From positions 20,756-84,755 of the forward strand of contig JAFSVU010000034.1 of the NCBI GenBank assembly GCA_017444825.1: a stretch of 64,000 bases of DNA. The letters run 5' to 3'. A model generated the notes under the pieces. It saw only the letters and a program-made list of their open reading frames with translations. It did not search any database and was not told where the DNA came from. The stretch is from Clostridia bacterium. Its GTDB lineage: Bacteria > Bacillota > Clostridia > UBA1212. Below are positions 26,141 to 36,214 of this stretch, piece by piece; position 1 is the first letter of the stretch; each line of letters begins with the position of its first letter. Both the position numbers and the translations under genes were made by a program.

Positions 26141-26992
26141 TCATTTACGGATCATGGCGGCTTTAAGGGTGTTCTTCATGAGCATCGCCACAGTCATGGG
26201 CCCTACGCCGCCCGGCACGGGAGTTATGGGTCCGCATATTCCGGCCACGTCGTCAAAGTCCACGTCGCCGCAGAGCTTTCCGTTTTCGTCCCGGTCCATG
26301 CCCACGTCTATCACCGCGGCTCCGGGTTTGATGTATTCGCGGTTGAAAAATTTTGGTTTTCCGATGGCCGCGACCAGAATATCGGCCTCCCTTGTGACCT
26401 TTTTAAGGTCCCTTGTCTTCGAATGGGCAGTGGTCACGGTGCCGTTCTCGGCAAGAAGCAGCGCGGAAACAGGCTTCCCAACGATGTTGCTGCGCCCCAC
26501 CACCACGCAGTTTGCGCCGCTTATTGTTACGCCTGCATATTTAAGAAGCTCAATTATCCCGGCGGGCGTACAGGGCAGGAACAGTGGATCCCCGGTGTAT
26601 ACTCTTCCCACGTTCACAGGGTGGAAGCAGTCCACATCCTTGTCGGGAGATATCCTTAGTATTACCTCTTTTTCGTCAATGCCACGGGGCAAAGGCAGCT
26701 GTACGAGAATTCCGTCCACGTTACCGTCCCCATTCTTTTCGTCGATCAGAGAAAACAGTTCCTCCTTCGTAACAGTTCCCGGAAGCTCGATGGTCTCGGA
26801 ATCTATTCCGCAGTCACCGCATGCCTTTTGCTTGTTTCTCACGTAGACCTTGGAGGCAGGGTCGTCCCCGGCAATGATCACGCAGAGCTTTGGCCGTCTT
26901 TTACCACTCGCGACCATCTTTTCACACTCATTTGCGACCTCGCTTCTTATCTTTGCAGCAAGCGCTTTTCCGTCAATAACGCAAGCTCCCAT
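26141..26992 (-). CDS. folD: Methylenetetrahydrofolate dehydrogenase/cyclohydrolase
   Basis: 283 aa, standard length. It interconverts 5,10-methylene- and 10-formyl-tetrahydrofolate. Conserved marks are [17 protein letters not shown] with the catalytic Lys, [10 protein letters not shown], the [12 protein letters not shown] segment, the NAD(P)-binding [11 protein letters not shown] and the C-terminal [18 protein letters not shown]. Start two bases after the ftsK stop, indicating an operon. Confidence 0.97.
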   Translation of the reverse strand: MGACVIDGKALAAKIRSEVANECEKMVASGKRRPKLCVIIAGDDPASKVYVRNKQKACGDCGIDSETIELPGTVTKEELFSLIDEKNGDGNVDGILVQLPLPRGIDEKEVILRISPDKDVDCFHPVNVGRVYTGDPLFLPCTPAGIIELLKYAGVTISGANCVVVGRSNIVGKPVSALLLAENGTVTTAHSKTRDLKKVTREADILVAAIGKPKFFNREYIKPGAAVIDVGMDRDENGKLCGDVDFDDVAGICGPITPVPGGVGPMTVAMLMKNTLKAAMIRK

Positions 26993-26993
26993 A

Positions 26994-29708
26994 TCAATCG
27001 ATCTCCTTCTTCAATACCTGTCTCTTCTTGGAGCCCTTCTGCTCTACATCCTCCACGTATCCCTCTTCGATGAGTCTGTCAAGGATAGTCGCGGCGTGAT
27101 TATAACCAATGGCGCACTTTCTCTGTATCTCCGAGATGGAGATGTCATCTCTTGTAATAACGTATTTCAGGACCTTTGTGTAGTCGTCATCCTTTGCGCT
27201 GCTCATACCGTCAAAGTAAAGCTGCTCCGCGCCTGACGGTCCCGCCGCCATTGAATCCTCCAGCTCCTGCTGAGCCGCGGGCTTCTCGTTTACGTGGTTC
27301 TTGACCTTGATATATCCAACTATCTCTTTGATATCCGGCGGATCGCAGTAACCGTTCTGGAGACGTTTTTCCCTCTTCTCCCCGTTAAGCAGGCAAAGCA
27401 TGTCGCCCTTACCGTTGAGCTTCTCGCCGCCGACCCTGTCTATGATGATCCTCGAGTTGAGGTTGTCCCTTACCAGCAGACATACCTTTGAAGGCATATT
27501 GGCTTTGATCTGGCCCGGGAAAACGTCGGCTGAGGGACGCTGGGTGGCAAGCACCAGGTGGATACCGCAGGCACGGGCAAGACTGGACAGCTGGCGGCAG
27601 TACTCATTGGTTTTTTCCTTCTGACGCTGCATCAGATCCATAAACTCGTCGATAACCACCACGATCCTGGGAAGCTTGGGAAGGCCCTTCTTTTCCGCCA
27701 CCTTGTTGTAAGCTTCAATGTTGTTCAGCTCAAATCTCTCAAAGAAATCGTAGCGTTTCCTCATTTCGTAAGTGACCCAGCCGAGGGCGGCCACAGCTTT
27801 GTCGGGCTCCACGATGACAGGAGTAATTAAGTGCGGCAGCGATTTGAACACCATGAACTCGGTCTTCTTCGGGTCCACAAGTATCAGTCTCACCTGTTCG
27901 GGGGAGGCCTTGTATATAAGGCTAAGTATAAGTCCCTGGGTGAATACGCTCTTGCCGGAACCCGTGGTGCCGCCGATCATGATGTGGATCATGTCCTTCA
28001 TGGTGGATATCCAGTTGTTGCCCCGAATATCCATACCGAGGGCCACCGGAAGATCCTCTGCAGGCAGGTTTTTGAATTCTCTCGAGCCGATGAGATCCCT
28101 CTGGTATACAGGGAAAGTAGATTTGTTGGCCATCTCGATACCGATGGCATTCTCTCCGGGTATAGGAGCCTCAATTCTGACGTCGTCACCGGAGACGTGC
28201 ACACTTATATCGTCGGCAAGGCCTTTGATACCCTTGACCTCCTGGGTGGTCTTAGGCACGACCACGAACTGGGTGAAAGAAGGTCCCATATTGTAGCTCT
28301 CGCAGGTGACGTCAATGCCCCTGGAATCAAACAGATTCTGCAGGTTGTGCATCATGGTCTCGTTTTCCTTTATCATTTTCGCGAGAGCTTCAGACTTTTT
28401 GTTTTCGTCATATGAAAGGAGTTCCAGAGGCGGAGCCTTGTAGTTGGCATACTCGCCTGTCGCAAGGAGCGGCAGCTTTCCCGGCTCTATATGCTTATAA
28501 ACTTCCACAGGGTCGTCCGCATATGTCTGGGCATATGAATCCTTTTCATCCTCACTGTGGACCACGTTATTTTCGTCTGCGGAGAAGCGTATTTTGCCGT
28601 CATCTGTGGTAAACCTTGTGCGTACCGCGGAATCGGAAGCGGTTCTCTCCGGAACAGTTTTCTCGGGGGCCGGCTTATTATCAGCTTCAGTCTTCTTCGC
28701 CGCGATGCTCCCATCCTCGTCAATGTCGTCAAATTTAACGTTAAAATCGGTGATCCTTTTGCTCTTCGGTATTTTACCGTCAACGTCTACTGCGAAGGCT
28801 TCCGCATTCTCGTCGTCGGGATCCTCGAAAATGACCTTGTTTATGCGTACCGGCTCGGTCTTTTCGTTGAAGGACTCATGGGCGTCCCTTTCAGCCGGGG
28901 TATCAGTCTCGTCCTCATCGTCATCCTGCTGTCTTCCGGCATTGGTGTGGATGACGCGTATCGGCGCGTGATCGTTAGTATTCTTTCTGCCGAATATGCG
29001 CTTAAAGAGGGCTACTATCCCCTTCCCGATCTTCTTAAGTATCCTGCCGACGCCCGTAAAGAAAGGCAGCAGAGAAAATCTGAACAGAAGGAGAGTCAGA
29101 ATAAGAGTAAGGGGTATCTGTATTACAAGTGCTCCCACGTGGGTCACAAGAGCCTGGAGAAGCGTGGAAAAACCGCCGGCAATGACACCGCCGCCAAAGC
29201 TGTTCTGGCCGGAACTGCTCCATAGATTTCCAAAGAGCTTAAAGAATGACTCGCTGCTCTCAAAAAACGGTGTTGTGTAATTTGAATTCAATCCCGACAG
29301 AGTGTGGAACAGGGACGACACCGAAAGGATAAAGAAAACTATTATCACCGTGGTCTTGCCTGTAAACACGGAGGCTCTGGTGCCCCTTAAGATAGTGATG
29401 GCAAATACAACCAGAGTGATGATTATCATTATAGAGCCGAAAAGGCCGAAAAGACCCCTCAGCACAGTGTTTACAAGGTTGCCCACAATTCCCGCCTTGC
29501 CGATGATGCACACCACAAGAAACACACACACCGCGATCAGAATTATAGCGGATATCTCCTTATAGTTTGCACTCCTGCTTGCCACCTTTACGTGGGGTTG
29601 CTCCGGCTGGGCGTCCTTGCGATTGTTTTTGCGGTCGCTCTGTTTTGCGGAGTCCGTCTTTTTTGTATTTGAGGTTGATCTGTTGGTTTTTTTCTTTTTA
29701 TCAGCCAT
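26994..29708 (-). CDS. ftsK: DNA translocase FtsK/SpoIIIE
   Basis: 904 aa. The N-terminus is basic and Lys/Ser/Asn-rich, then four membrane segments (about residues 50-225) and an acidic, low-complexity linker (roughly 260-440). The RecA-like motor follows with Walker [15 protein letters not shown], Walker B region [12 protein letters not shown] and [17 protein letters not shown]-terminal winged-helix gamma domain ([22 protein letters not shown]) recognises KOPS-type sites. It pumps chromosomal DNA through the septum or into the forespore. Placed downstream of PdaA-type genes in the same run. Confidence 0.95.
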   Translation of the reverse strand: MADKKKKTNRSTSNTKKTDSAKQSDRKNNRKDAQPEQPHVKVASRSANYKEISAIILIAVCVFLVVCIIGKAGIVGNLVNTVLRGLFGLFGSIMIIITLVVFAITILRGTRASVFTGKTTVIIVFFILSVSSLFHTLSGLNSNYTTPFFESSESFFKLFGNLWSSSGQNSFGGGVIAGGFSTLLQALVTHVGALVIQIPLTLILTLLLFRFSLLPFFTGVGRILKKIGKGIVALFKRIFGRKNTNDHAPIRVIHTNAGRQQDDDEDETDTPAERDAHESFNEKTEPVRINKVIFEDPDDENAEAFAVDVDGKIPKSKRITDFNVKFDDIDEDGSIAAKKTEADNKPAPEKTVPERTASDSAVRTRFTTDDGKIRFSADENNVVHSEDEKDSYAQTYADDPVEVYKHIEPGKLPLLATGEYANYKAPPLELLSYDENKKSEALAKMIKENETMMHNLQNLFDSRGIDVTCESYNMGPSFTQFVVVPKTTQEVKGIKGLADDISVHVSGDDVRIEAPIPGENAIGIEMANKSTFPVYQRDLIGSREFKNLPAEDLPVALGMDIRGNNWISTMKDMIHIMIGGTTGSGKSVFTQGLILSLIYKASPEQVRLILVDPKKTEFMVFKSLPHLITPVIVEPDKAVAALGWVTYEMRKRYDFFERFELNNIEAYNKVAEKKGLPKLPRIVVVIDEFMDLMQRQKEKTNEYCRQLSSLARACGIHLVLATQRPSADVFPGQIKANMPSKVCLLVRDNLNSRIIIDRVGGEKLNGKGDMLCLLNGEKREKRLQNGYCDPPDIKEIVGYIKVKNHVNEKPAAQQELEDSMAAGPSGAEQLYFDGMSSAKDDDYTKVLKYVITRDDISISEIQRKCAIGYNHAATILDRLIEEGYVEDVEQKGSKKRQVLKKEID

Positions 29709-29746
29709 TTTATTCCCCTTTGGTATATCTTCAGTATATTAAAAAT

Positions 29747-30715
29747 TTATCCGAGAAGCGAATCTACGTAATCCTCGATCTCCTTCTCCACCCTTTGGGA
29801 CGTAAGAGAAGATCTCACCGCTTCGATATCGTCATTCGCCACCGCTTCATCATAGTCAAAACAGTAAAGCAGTATATAATTTTGGCCGTCCATGATGACA
29901 CAGGTGTCGCCCTTTGCCTTGATATATTTCAGAACCTCTTCTTTTATGCTGTTGCTTAGTGACCCGTAGGAGTCGGCCAGTTCGCTTAAAGTGACGATGT
30001 CCTGATCCGTGCCCGAGCGATTGGCGTCGATAAGCGCCGACATATCGTCAGAATCCTTCAGCGACTCCCCGATCATCTCCAGCAGCTCCTTATAACCAAT
30101 GCTCTCGTCGGGGTAACCCTCAATTGCAACGCCCTCCGGGAGCACAGGATACGTCTTACCGTCAAACTCAGACCGGAGAAGGTATATTCCGCCGGCTATT
30201 CCCTGTTTTTCAAGACAGTCAAGTGCCTCCTGCTCCGTGGCGGCAAAGCGCACCGACAGAGTATCGTAAAGCATGTCTATCAAATAATACCCGCGCATAA
30301 TGCTTTTGTATTGCTGCAGCGTGATGGCAAATTCCCTTGCGCAGGCTTCGTCATAGGCCTCGTCCTTCGAAAGCTTGTAAAAATCCAGCAGTTCCTCTGC
30401 TTTCTTATCCGAAGCCTCTATATCGCTGTCCGAGAGAGTCAGGCCCGTGCTTTTGCAAAGAGAAAGTCTCGCCGCAAATCTTCTGGCGGAAACCTCAGGT
30501 TCCTTTTCCTTCAAACTGGTAAAATACTGGACGTAGTAGTCATACACCAGTGTATTGTCGCTGAGCACGTACACGACAAGGCCGTCTCCCGCAGTGGGCT
30601 CCGGAACCTTGCCGTTATCCTTAGGCTTTTGCACGCAGCCCGAGAGGAGAAGCGCCCCTCCGAGGATGACCGATACAGCCGTGCAGATCATTCTTTTAAT
30701 AATACCGTTCTTCAT
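29747..30715 (-). CDS. Lipoprotein, SurA/PrsA-N-like helical protein
   Basis: 322 aa. Lipoprotein signal ending LLLSGC, then a short Pro/Glu linker. The rest is mostly helical with Tyr-rich segments (VYDYYVQYFTSL, YKSIMRGYYLIDMLYD), resembling the N-terminal chaperone part of SurA/PrsA foldases, but no parvulin isomerase domain is evident. Possibly an extracytoplasmic folding helper. Lies between ftsK and the deacetylase paralogue with short gaps. The functional suggestion is weak. Confidence 0.6.
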   Translation of the reverse strand: MKNGIIKRMICTAVSVILGGALLLSGCVQKPKDNGKVPEPTAGDGLVVYVLSDNTLVYDYYVQYFTSLKEKEPEVSARRFAARLSLCKSTGLTLSDSDIEASDKKAEELLDFYKLSKDEAYDEACAREFAITLQQYKSIMRGYYLIDMLYDTLSVRFAATEQEALDCLEKQGIAGGIYLLRSEFDGKTYPVLPEGVAIEGYPDESIGYKELLEMIGESLKDSDDMSALIDANRSGTDQDIVTLSELADSYGSLSNSIKEEVLKYIKAKGDTCVIMDGQNYILLYCFDYDEAVANDDIEAVRSSLTSQRVEKEIEDYVDSLLG

Positions 30716-30751
30716 ATATTCGATCCTTTATCAAGGTCTGCATTCATATTT

Positions 30752-31981
30752 TCAGAAAAACTCGTCCGGAAGCACAAAAGAAAAGCCCTGCTCATGAGCG
30801 TAATCTATAAACTCTCCAAGCACGCCAAGGGTCATTCTGCTTGTTGCATGGATGTATATCACACATCCCGGGAAAAGCGAGTTTTTAAGATTCCAGAGAG
30901 CGTCTTCGCGGCTCATGGTATCGTATTCCTCATAATCGTAATACGTAAAGGTCCAGAATGTGGTTATGTAACCAAGCTCCTCCAGGAGTGCAACGGTCCT
31001 CTTTGTAGCCCCGCCGGAGGGAGGCATGAAGTATCTCAGCTTGTATACGTAACCAAGTTTGTTGTTCAGCGTATTGTAGAAGGCGTTGAGATCTGCCACC
31101 GCCTGCTCATTTGAAAGCTTGTTGTAGGCAGGATGGTACATGCTATGGCTTCCTATCACGAAGCCGTCATCGATTATGCCACGCAGGAACTCAGCGGAGA
31201 GTGATATCACAGGCTCTCCCGTAAGGAAGAACACGCACCTGACGTCTCTCTCTTTCATGATATTCACTGCGGTCTCCATGGTCCCGTTGTCGTATCCTGC
31301 GGATAAAGCCAGCATAAGCTTCTTTTCAGTGGTCGGGAGCCTGTCGAAGGCGTGATGAGCCTTGAGAAACGCAAGAGTTGAGGGTTTTTTATCATATACG
31401 CACCTCAAAATACCCTGGGAGTCATATCTCCACTGTCCGCAATACCATTGCTGCGACTCATGGCTCATATCTCCGTAAAGGATCTCATTCGGAATCGAGT
31501 TTACGTAAGTGTAGTCGACCTCATTCGGCGGTATGATCTTTGCGGAACGTTCAGACCATGGTCCCGGCTCCGGTGTGACAATAGGATCGGGTATCTTTGT
31601 CGGAACCGGTGTGGGCGAAGGAGTCGGAGAAGGCGTATTGGTCGGAGGAGGAGTCTTCCTCGGAGTCCTCTCGGGAGTCGGAGTCGGTACCGGCGTTACA
31701 GTGGGCGTCGGGGACGGTGTAGGAGCCGGCGTAGGTTCCGCCGTCGGCTCAGGAGTTTTCGTTGCCTCAGGCGACACGTCAGATCCATTTAAAGGAGACC
31801 CGGTCTCCGAGACAGCGGCAACGGCGTCCCCGGAAGACTTTGATCTTTCGCGGACAGATCTTGAGGCACCGACGAAAGCCAGACATGTAAAAGTCACCGC
31901 CAGCATCATTCCCAGTGCGCATATCATTATTCCGGCATTGACAATTCCCGGCCGGTTTCTGTCTGTCTTAGGTCTGCCCAA
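30752..31981 (-). CDS. PdaA-like polysaccharide deacetylase paralogue lacking catalytic residues
   Basis: 409 aa. A basic N-terminus and a membrane segment (about 15-40) are followed by a ~70-residue Thr/Pro/Glu repeat linker and a NodB-type domain. Alignment by eye with the protein at 32754-33944 shows motif 1 as ALSAGYDNG (S227 where the active paralogue has D214) and the RPPQG motif as MPPSGG (Arg to Met). The metal histidines of GSHSMYHP and the late IHATS histidine remain. It therefore probably binds glycan but does not deacetylate it, or works differently. Confidence 0.8.
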   Translation of the reverse strand: MGRPKTDRNRPGIVNAGIMICALGMMLAVTFTCLAFVGASRSVRERSKSSGDAVAAVSETGSPLNGSDVSPEATKTPEPTAEPTPAPTPSPTPTVTPVPTPTPERTPRKTPPPTNTPSPTPSPTPVPTKIPDPIVTPEPGPWSERSAKIIPPNEVDYTYVNSIPNEILYGDMSHESQQWYCGQWRYDSQGILRCVYDKKPSTLAFLKAHHAFDRLPTTEKKLMLALSAGYDNGTMETAVNIMKERDVRCVFFLTGEPVISLSAEFLRGIIDDGFVIGSHSMYHPAYNKLSNEQAVADLNAFYNTLNNKLGYVYKLRYFMPPSGGATKRTVALLEELGYITTFWTFTYYDYEEYDTMSREDALWNLKNSLFPGCVIYIHATSRMTLGVLGEFIDYAHEQGFSFVLPDEFF

Positions 31982-32023
31982 TAGTCAAATCTCCCAAAAG
32001 CCGCAATCGGCGTCACGAACGGA

Positions 32024-32731
32024 TCAGTCGGACAGCACTGTAAGCCTGAAGCTTCTCAGCACATCCTCTATGTTCTCCCGGAACTGTTCATATTCCGAAA
32101 GAGACTGCTTTATCACGACCACGGCGTAGACACATTTCGCTCTCTTGGCGACGTAAAGCGTGCCCGAAAAAGAGCCGGTCTCTGCGCTTGTGCCTCTGAA
32201 ATCCACTGCGTAAAGTTCGGTCTGCTCGCTGCCCACATTGGTTTTATCAACTGAAGAGGATATCTCTGTCACCGTGACGGAGCTGCCCAGCATTCCCGAT
32301 CTCAGCTTATCCTGATAATAGATCATAACTTTGTCAAGAGAAGCGCTTTTCGGGTCAAAGTCAGGCACATGGTAGAAAAATGATATCTTCACCTTATCGT
32401 GTCTTGTAACCACATCCTCCTCATCCTCGTTTGCAGCCTTTACTTTAACAGCGGGAGTCAGAGTCACCACGAGCCCGGTATCCTTGTCAAGGAAGAAGCC
32501 GTTGGGGCTCTTATCTGTCTGCCAGTCCTCGGGGTGATCAAATCTGAAGAAATACCTGGAGGCGTTGAAAGTCACAAGACCTTCGCCGGGACCCTGTTCC
32601 GTGAGCGATCTCTCAAGCTCAACAAGCAAAGGCCAGGTGAAAGCAAGCGCCACAACCAGCACGAAAAGGAACAGAAAAAAGATCCTCTTGCGCTTGTAGA
32701 TATTTTCGTCACTGTAGTATTCTTCGTTCAT
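32024..32731 (-). CDS. Membrane-anchored extracytoplasmic protein, paralogue of the lipoprotein at 49696
   Basis: 235 aa. One N-terminal membrane segment (about residues 15-35), then a soluble beta-rich domain with RYFFRFDHPEDWQ, FFLDKDTGLVVTLTP and a C-terminal amphipathic helix (YEQFRENIEDVLRSFRL). The same pattern (RYYFQQGYRTDWD, YMLDRDTGLVMVLAP) occurs in the lipoprotein at 49696-50436, so the two are homologous. Resembles PsbP/DUF-type domains seen after secretion signals; function unknown. Sandwiched between two deacetylase paralogues. Confidence 0.65.
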   Translation of the reverse strand: MNEEYYSDENIYKRKRIFFLFLFVLVVALAFTWPLLVELERSLTEQGPGEGLVTFNASRYFFRFDHPEDWQTDKSPNGFFLDKDTGLVVTLTPAVKVKAANEDEEDVVTRHDKVKISFFYHVPDFDPKSASLDKVMIYYQDKLRSGMLGSSVTVTEISSSVDKTNVGSEQTELYAVDFRGTSAETGSFSGTLYVAKRAKCVYAVVVIKQSLSEYEQFRENIEDVLRSFRLTVLSD

Positions 32732-32753
32732 TATATCTTAAACCGTTTCACCG

Positions 32754-33944
32754 TCACTGATCGATGCGTCTGATCTCGTACCCCTCAGCCCTGATATAAT
32801 CAATGAGGTCGCCAAGGATCGTGGCGTTCGTCTTTGAGACAGCGTGGAGCAGGAAAACACAACCCGGGTGCAACTTTTCCTTCATAGACTGAAGCGATGC
32901 GGCAGGATCCGGCTGGTTGTCTACGTCATAGTCGCCGTAGGCAAAAGCCCAGAATGTGGTGTGATAACCAAGGTAATTCGCGAGAGCAAGATCTCTCGGA
33001 GTGCAGGCCCCCTGAGGAGGCCTGTAGTAAAGCATCGTAAAGTCGTCGCCAAGTGTTCTCTTGAGCTTCCTGTATACTGAATTAAGTTCCTCGACAAACT
33101 CCTCGTTTGACAGGGTGGGCATGATCTTATGGTGCTCAGTGTGTGAGCCTATGAGATGTCCCTCCGCCAGCATGCGCTGCATCATCTGCTTTGTCATATC
33201 GCCGTAGTCAATAAAACCGCCGGTGACGAAGAATATCGCCTGAACGTTCTTCTCTTTCAGGGTGTCGAGGATCGACATAGTATTTCCGTTCTCGTAGCCG
33301 CAGTCAAAGGTAAGATAAACGACCTTCTGGTCCTGATTTTTGCGGTAAATACCGCCGTACTGTTTAAGGTAGTTGAGAGTGCTGGGGTATCTGTCCCAGG
33401 GGTATGATATATTTCCCGCGGCATCTTTTTTTACCGCGCCGCAATACCAGTCATAGCTTCCTGCGCTGCAGTCCTCAAAAGCCGCAGTCGATACGCCGTC
33501 AAGGAACGAGAAATCAATGTTTGCAGGGTCAACTATCCTGGCCGCCACCTCGTCAATGCCGGTGACCGACGGGGTCGTCTTCGGCGCCTGTGTAGGAGTT
33601 CTGGGGATCTCGGTGGGATCCTGTGTAGCTAAGGGGCTGTCCCCCGGGGTTACCGTCCCTGTTTCCGTCTCACCGGGCAGAGGTGTCTCGTTTCCGGGAG
33701 CCGGTGTATTTTCACCGGGAGAAGGCGTATTATCAGCAGGTGCGGCAGTGCCGCCGTTCGGATCCTGAGTGATCACTGCCAGCGGCGTTCCGTTTGGCTC
33801 GACAGCATTTGAGTTGTTAAGGTGTATAATAGCCACCACCTCAACAACGATGACAAGCACCAGAAAAATAATAGCTATCGTATATATGACCGGTTTTACG
33901 CCGATGTTATATTTAGATTTTTGAATTTTGTCATTATTATCCAT
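32754..33944 (-). CDS. pdaA: PdaA-type N-acetylmuramic acid deacetylase
   Basis: 396 aa. One membrane segment (about 17-42), a ~100-residue Thr/Pro/Gly linker and a C-terminal NodB domain that resembles Bacillus PdaA closely. Motifs are YLTFDCGYENG (catalytic D214), GSHTEHHK (metal His), YYRPPQGACT, TTFWAFAYGDYD and FLLHAVSKTNATIL. PdaA makes muramic-delta-lactam in the spore cortex, so a sporulating ancestry is suggested. It is the first gene of a long leftward run and has a strong promoter; the long linker is unusual for PdaA. Confidence 0.85.
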   Translation of the reverse strand: MDNNDKIQKSKYNIGVKPVIYTIAIIFLVLVIVVEVVAIIHLNNSNAVEPNGTPLAVITQDPNGGTAAPADNTPSPGENTPAPGNETPLPGETETGTVTPGDSPLATQDPTEIPRTPTQAPKTTPSVTGIDEVAARIVDPANIDFSFLDGVSTAAFEDCSAGSYDWYCGAVKKDAAGNISYPWDRYPSTLNYLKQYGGIYRKNQDQKVVYLTFDCGYENGNTMSILDTLKEKNVQAIFFVTGGFIDYGDMTKQMMQRMLAEGHLIGSHTEHHKIMPTLSNEEFVEELNSVYRKLKRTLGDDFTMLYYRPPQGACTPRDLALANYLGYHTTFWAFAYGDYDVDNQPDPAASLQSMKEKLHPGCVFLLHAVSKTNATILGDLIDYIRAEGYEIRRIDQ

Positions 33945-34022
33945 TCAAAGCCTCCGGTTGGATGAACGTAGATGAAATCAATTTACCGGCGTGCCCGGAG
34001 CCCGAACATCCGATATACTTTT

Positions 34023-34051
34023 ATTATACCATTAAACGGCTGAAAATTCAA
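34023..34051 (-). promoter_or_regulatory. Sigma-A promoter of the pdaA-ftsK-lipid run
   Basis: On the minus strand TTGAAT (34046-34051) and a perfect TATAAT (34023-34028) are 17 bases apart, about 80 bases upstream of the pdaA start. No clear terminator is seen from here to 16200. Confidence 0.7.
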
Positions 34052-34064
34052 TGTAAACCGATAC

Positions 34065-34088
34065 AAAAAAGCGGGACAAATGCCCCGC
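34065..34088 (-). terminator. Terminator downstream of the PHP phosphatase
   Basis: On the minus strand GCGGG, an eight-base loop and CCCGC are followed by TTTTTTG. It ends the ilvE/PHP transcript just before the pdaA promoter. Confidence 0.75.
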
Positions 34089-34147
34089 CGCTGCGCCTTT
34101 AAAAAGCCTTTAAAAAGCGTATTATCATAACCAATATTGCCCCCCGG

Positions 34148-34969
34148 TCAGCCCGGAACGTAACGCACCGGCTGCCTCTTTTTAAAGTAACAGGCGTGCT
34201 TAATTCCCACGTTTTTCAGAATCTCAGCAGCTTCTCTGAAGCCCTTTCCAACGTTTTCGGGTACGTGGGCATCCGATCCGAATGTCACAAGCTCGCCGCC
34301 CATGGATCTGTAGACACGGAGGACATTGGCGTCGGGAGCGAACATGCCTTTTTCAAACCAGGACATATTGATCTCAAGAGCAATTCCCCGCCTGATGATA
34401 GTTCTAAGCGTTTCCCTGATGATCTCGCCCAGCTCCTGGTCATTGATATCCTCTTTTTGGGGCGCCATTTCGTATTTGTTGATATGCGTCAGGTGGCAAA
34501 GAATATCGATATCCGACTCCTCCGCGGTTCTAAGCACGTCACAGTAGTATTGAACGACCACCCGCCTCACAAGATCCGCAGGAAGCTCGCTGAACCTGTA
34601 ATTCGAAAAGCAGAAATCCTTTCCGTCAAGGTAGACCTTGTGCACAGACCCCAGCACCGCATCAAAAGGGATGTCCCCGATAAGCCTTGCGCAGACAGCC
34701 TGATTACGGATGCTCTCGCCGATCTCAGCGCCAATGGCAAGCATGAAACCGGAACCCTCATCCTCAAGCCTCTTTTTTTCTTCGCAAAAGCTGCCGTAAC
34801 ACCCGTACGCGGGCTGAAGAAAAGCATCACCCTCAACACCGATGTCCACGTGATCCGAGAACATGAGGCCGGAAAGGCCTTTATTCATCGCCGCGGCAAT
34901 GATAAGAGGCGGCTCGGCCATTGAATCATGGGAATGTTTTGTATGAACGTGACAATCCATAAAAGGCAT
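34148..34969 (-). CDS. hisJ: PHP-domain phosphatase, histidinol-phosphatase-like
   Basis: 273 aa. PHP metal motifs in order: CHVHTKHSHDS, MFSDHVD, GSVHKV, CHLTHINKY, EINMSWFE and GSDAHVPENVG. This matches HisJ/HisK-type histidinol-phosphate phosphatases. No other histidine genes are nearby, so the substrate is not certain. The ATG follows heptamer array B directly; the AGGTAAAA of its last unit is the only Shine-Dalgarno-like sequence in front of it. Confidence 0.82.
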   Translation of the reverse strand: MPFMDCHVHTKHSHDSMAEPPLIIAAAMNKGLSGLMFSDHVDIGVEGDAFLQPAYGCYGSFCEEKKRLEDEGSGFMLAIGAEIGESIRNQAVCARLIGDIPFDAVLGSVHKVYLDGKDFCFSNYRFSELPADLVRRVVVQYYCDVLRTAEESDIDILCHLTHINKYEMAPQKEDINDQELGEIIRETLRTIIRRGIALEINMSWFEKGMFAPDANVLRVYRSMGGELVTFGSDAHVPENVGKGFREAAEILKNVGIKHACYFKKRQPVRYVPG

Positions 34970-34973
34970 TTTT

Positions 34974-35076
34974 ACCTATTACCTATTACCTATTACCTCT
35001 TACCTCTTACCTCTTACCTTTTACTTATTACTTGGGCGGCACTCCCTCAAACTTTACTTATTACTTTGTCCGGCAC
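34974..35076 (-). repeat. Heptamer array B after ilvE
   Basis: Minus-strand reading: two GTGCCG units 34 bp apart (plus-strand CGGCAC at 35037 and 35071), then eight or so heptamers of types GTAAGAG and GTAATAG. The first unit, GAGTGCCGGACAAAGTAATA, is identical to that of array A. It begins about 10 nt after the ilvE stop and runs up to the start of the PHP gene. Confidence 0.85.
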
Positions 35077-35087
35077 TCGCTCGCGTC

Positions 35088-36113
35088 TCAAACGATCTTG
35101 ACAACCCAGCCTTCCGGCCCTTCAATGCGGCCCATCTGGATACCCGTCAACGTGTCATAAAGCTTCTGGAGCACAGGGCCCATCTTCTCCATGCCGCTGG
35201 GAAGCTCGATAACGCCGCCGTCGTAGGTGATCTTGCCCACAGGGGAGATGACCGCAGCGGTGCCGCAAAGGCCTGCCTCGGCAAACGTCTTGACCTCCTC
35301 AAAGGGAATGGGTCTCTCTTCGGCTTCCATGCCAAGGATGTGCTGGGCAACGTAGACCAATGACCTTCTTGTGATGGAAGGAAGAATGGTGTTAGATTTT
35401 GGAGTCACGACCTTGCCGTCTTTTGTGACGAAGAGGAAATTGGCGCCGCCTGTCTCCTCAACGTAAGTCCTGGTAGCGGCATCGAGGTACATGTTCTCGT
35501 TGAAGCCCAGCTCATGAGCGTGCTCGATGGCGAAGAGGCTCATTGCGTAGTTGAGGCCTGCCTTGACGTGGCCTGTTCCGTGAGGGGCTGCTCTGTCAAA
35601 GTCGCTGACCATGATGCTAACAGGTTTTGCGCCGCCTTTAAAGTATGGGCCTACGGGGGATACGAAGATCCTGAACTGGTAGGTGACTGCGGGTTTAACG
35701 CCAAGGACGGGGCTGGTCGCGAACATCACGGGACGTACGTAAAGAGTTGCGCCGGAGCCGTAGGGAGGCACGTAGTCTGCATTTCTTTTTACAGTCTCTA
35801 TTACGGCTTCCACAAAACGGTCAACCGGGAATACAGGCATGCAGAGCCTTTCACAGCTGGTGGCCATTCTGGCGGCGTTGAGGTCGGGGCGGAAGCATAC
35901 GATATCGCCCTTCTCTGTTTTGTAAGCTTTAAGGCCTTCAAAGCAGGTCTGTGCATACTGAAGCACGCCTGCGGACTCGTTGATGACAACGTTGGGGTCC
36001 GTTGAAAATCTGCCCTCATCCCATTTTCCGTCGACAAAATCGGAAACGAATCTGACAGGGGTCGTTCTGTAAGCAAAGCCGATATTCGGCCAATCCATAT
36101 TAATTTCAGCCAT
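35088..36113 (-). CDS. ilvE: Branched-chain amino acid aminotransferase
   Basis: 341 aa, typical BCAT II (eukaryote/Firmicutes-like) length. Interconverts Leu, Ile and Val with their 2-oxo acids using PLP. Motifs are LQYAQTCFEGLKAYKT, RPVMFATSP, HVKAGLNYAMSL (contains the PLP lysine) and VEETGGANFLFV. GAGGAG precedes the ATG. Followed in the same direction by array B and the PHP gene. Confidence 0.95.
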   Translation of the reverse strand: MAEINMDWPNIGFAYRTTPVRFVSDFVDGKWDEGRFSTDPNVVINESAGVLQYAQTCFEGLKAYKTEKGDIVCFRPDLNAARMATSCERLCMPVFPVDRFVEAVIETVKRNADYVPPYGSGATLYVRPVMFATSPVLGVKPAVTYQFRIFVSPVGPYFKGGAKPVSIMVSDFDRAAPHGTGHVKAGLNYAMSLFAIEHAHELGFNENMYLDAATRTYVEETGGANFLFVTKDGKVVTPKSNTILPSITRRSLVYVAQHILGMEAEERPIPFEEVKTFAEAGLCGTAAVISPVGKITYDGGVIELPSGMEKMGPVLQKLYDTLTGIQMGRIEGPEGWVVKIV

Positions 36114-36157
36114 AATTAATTCACTCCTCTAAAATAAAAGAATCTATAAGCGAAACC

Positions 36158-36177
36158 GCCCCGAGCTCAGCCGGGGC
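36158..36177 (-). terminator. Weak hairpin after the opp operon
   Basis: Minus-strand GCCCCG and CGGGGC enclose an eight-base loop, followed only by GGTTTCGCTT. Position fits the end of the opp transcript, but the T-run is poor. Confidence 0.45.
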
Positions 36178-36214
36178 AGGTGTTTAAATCGCGGCGGCAT
36201 TTTGTAACCAAGGC

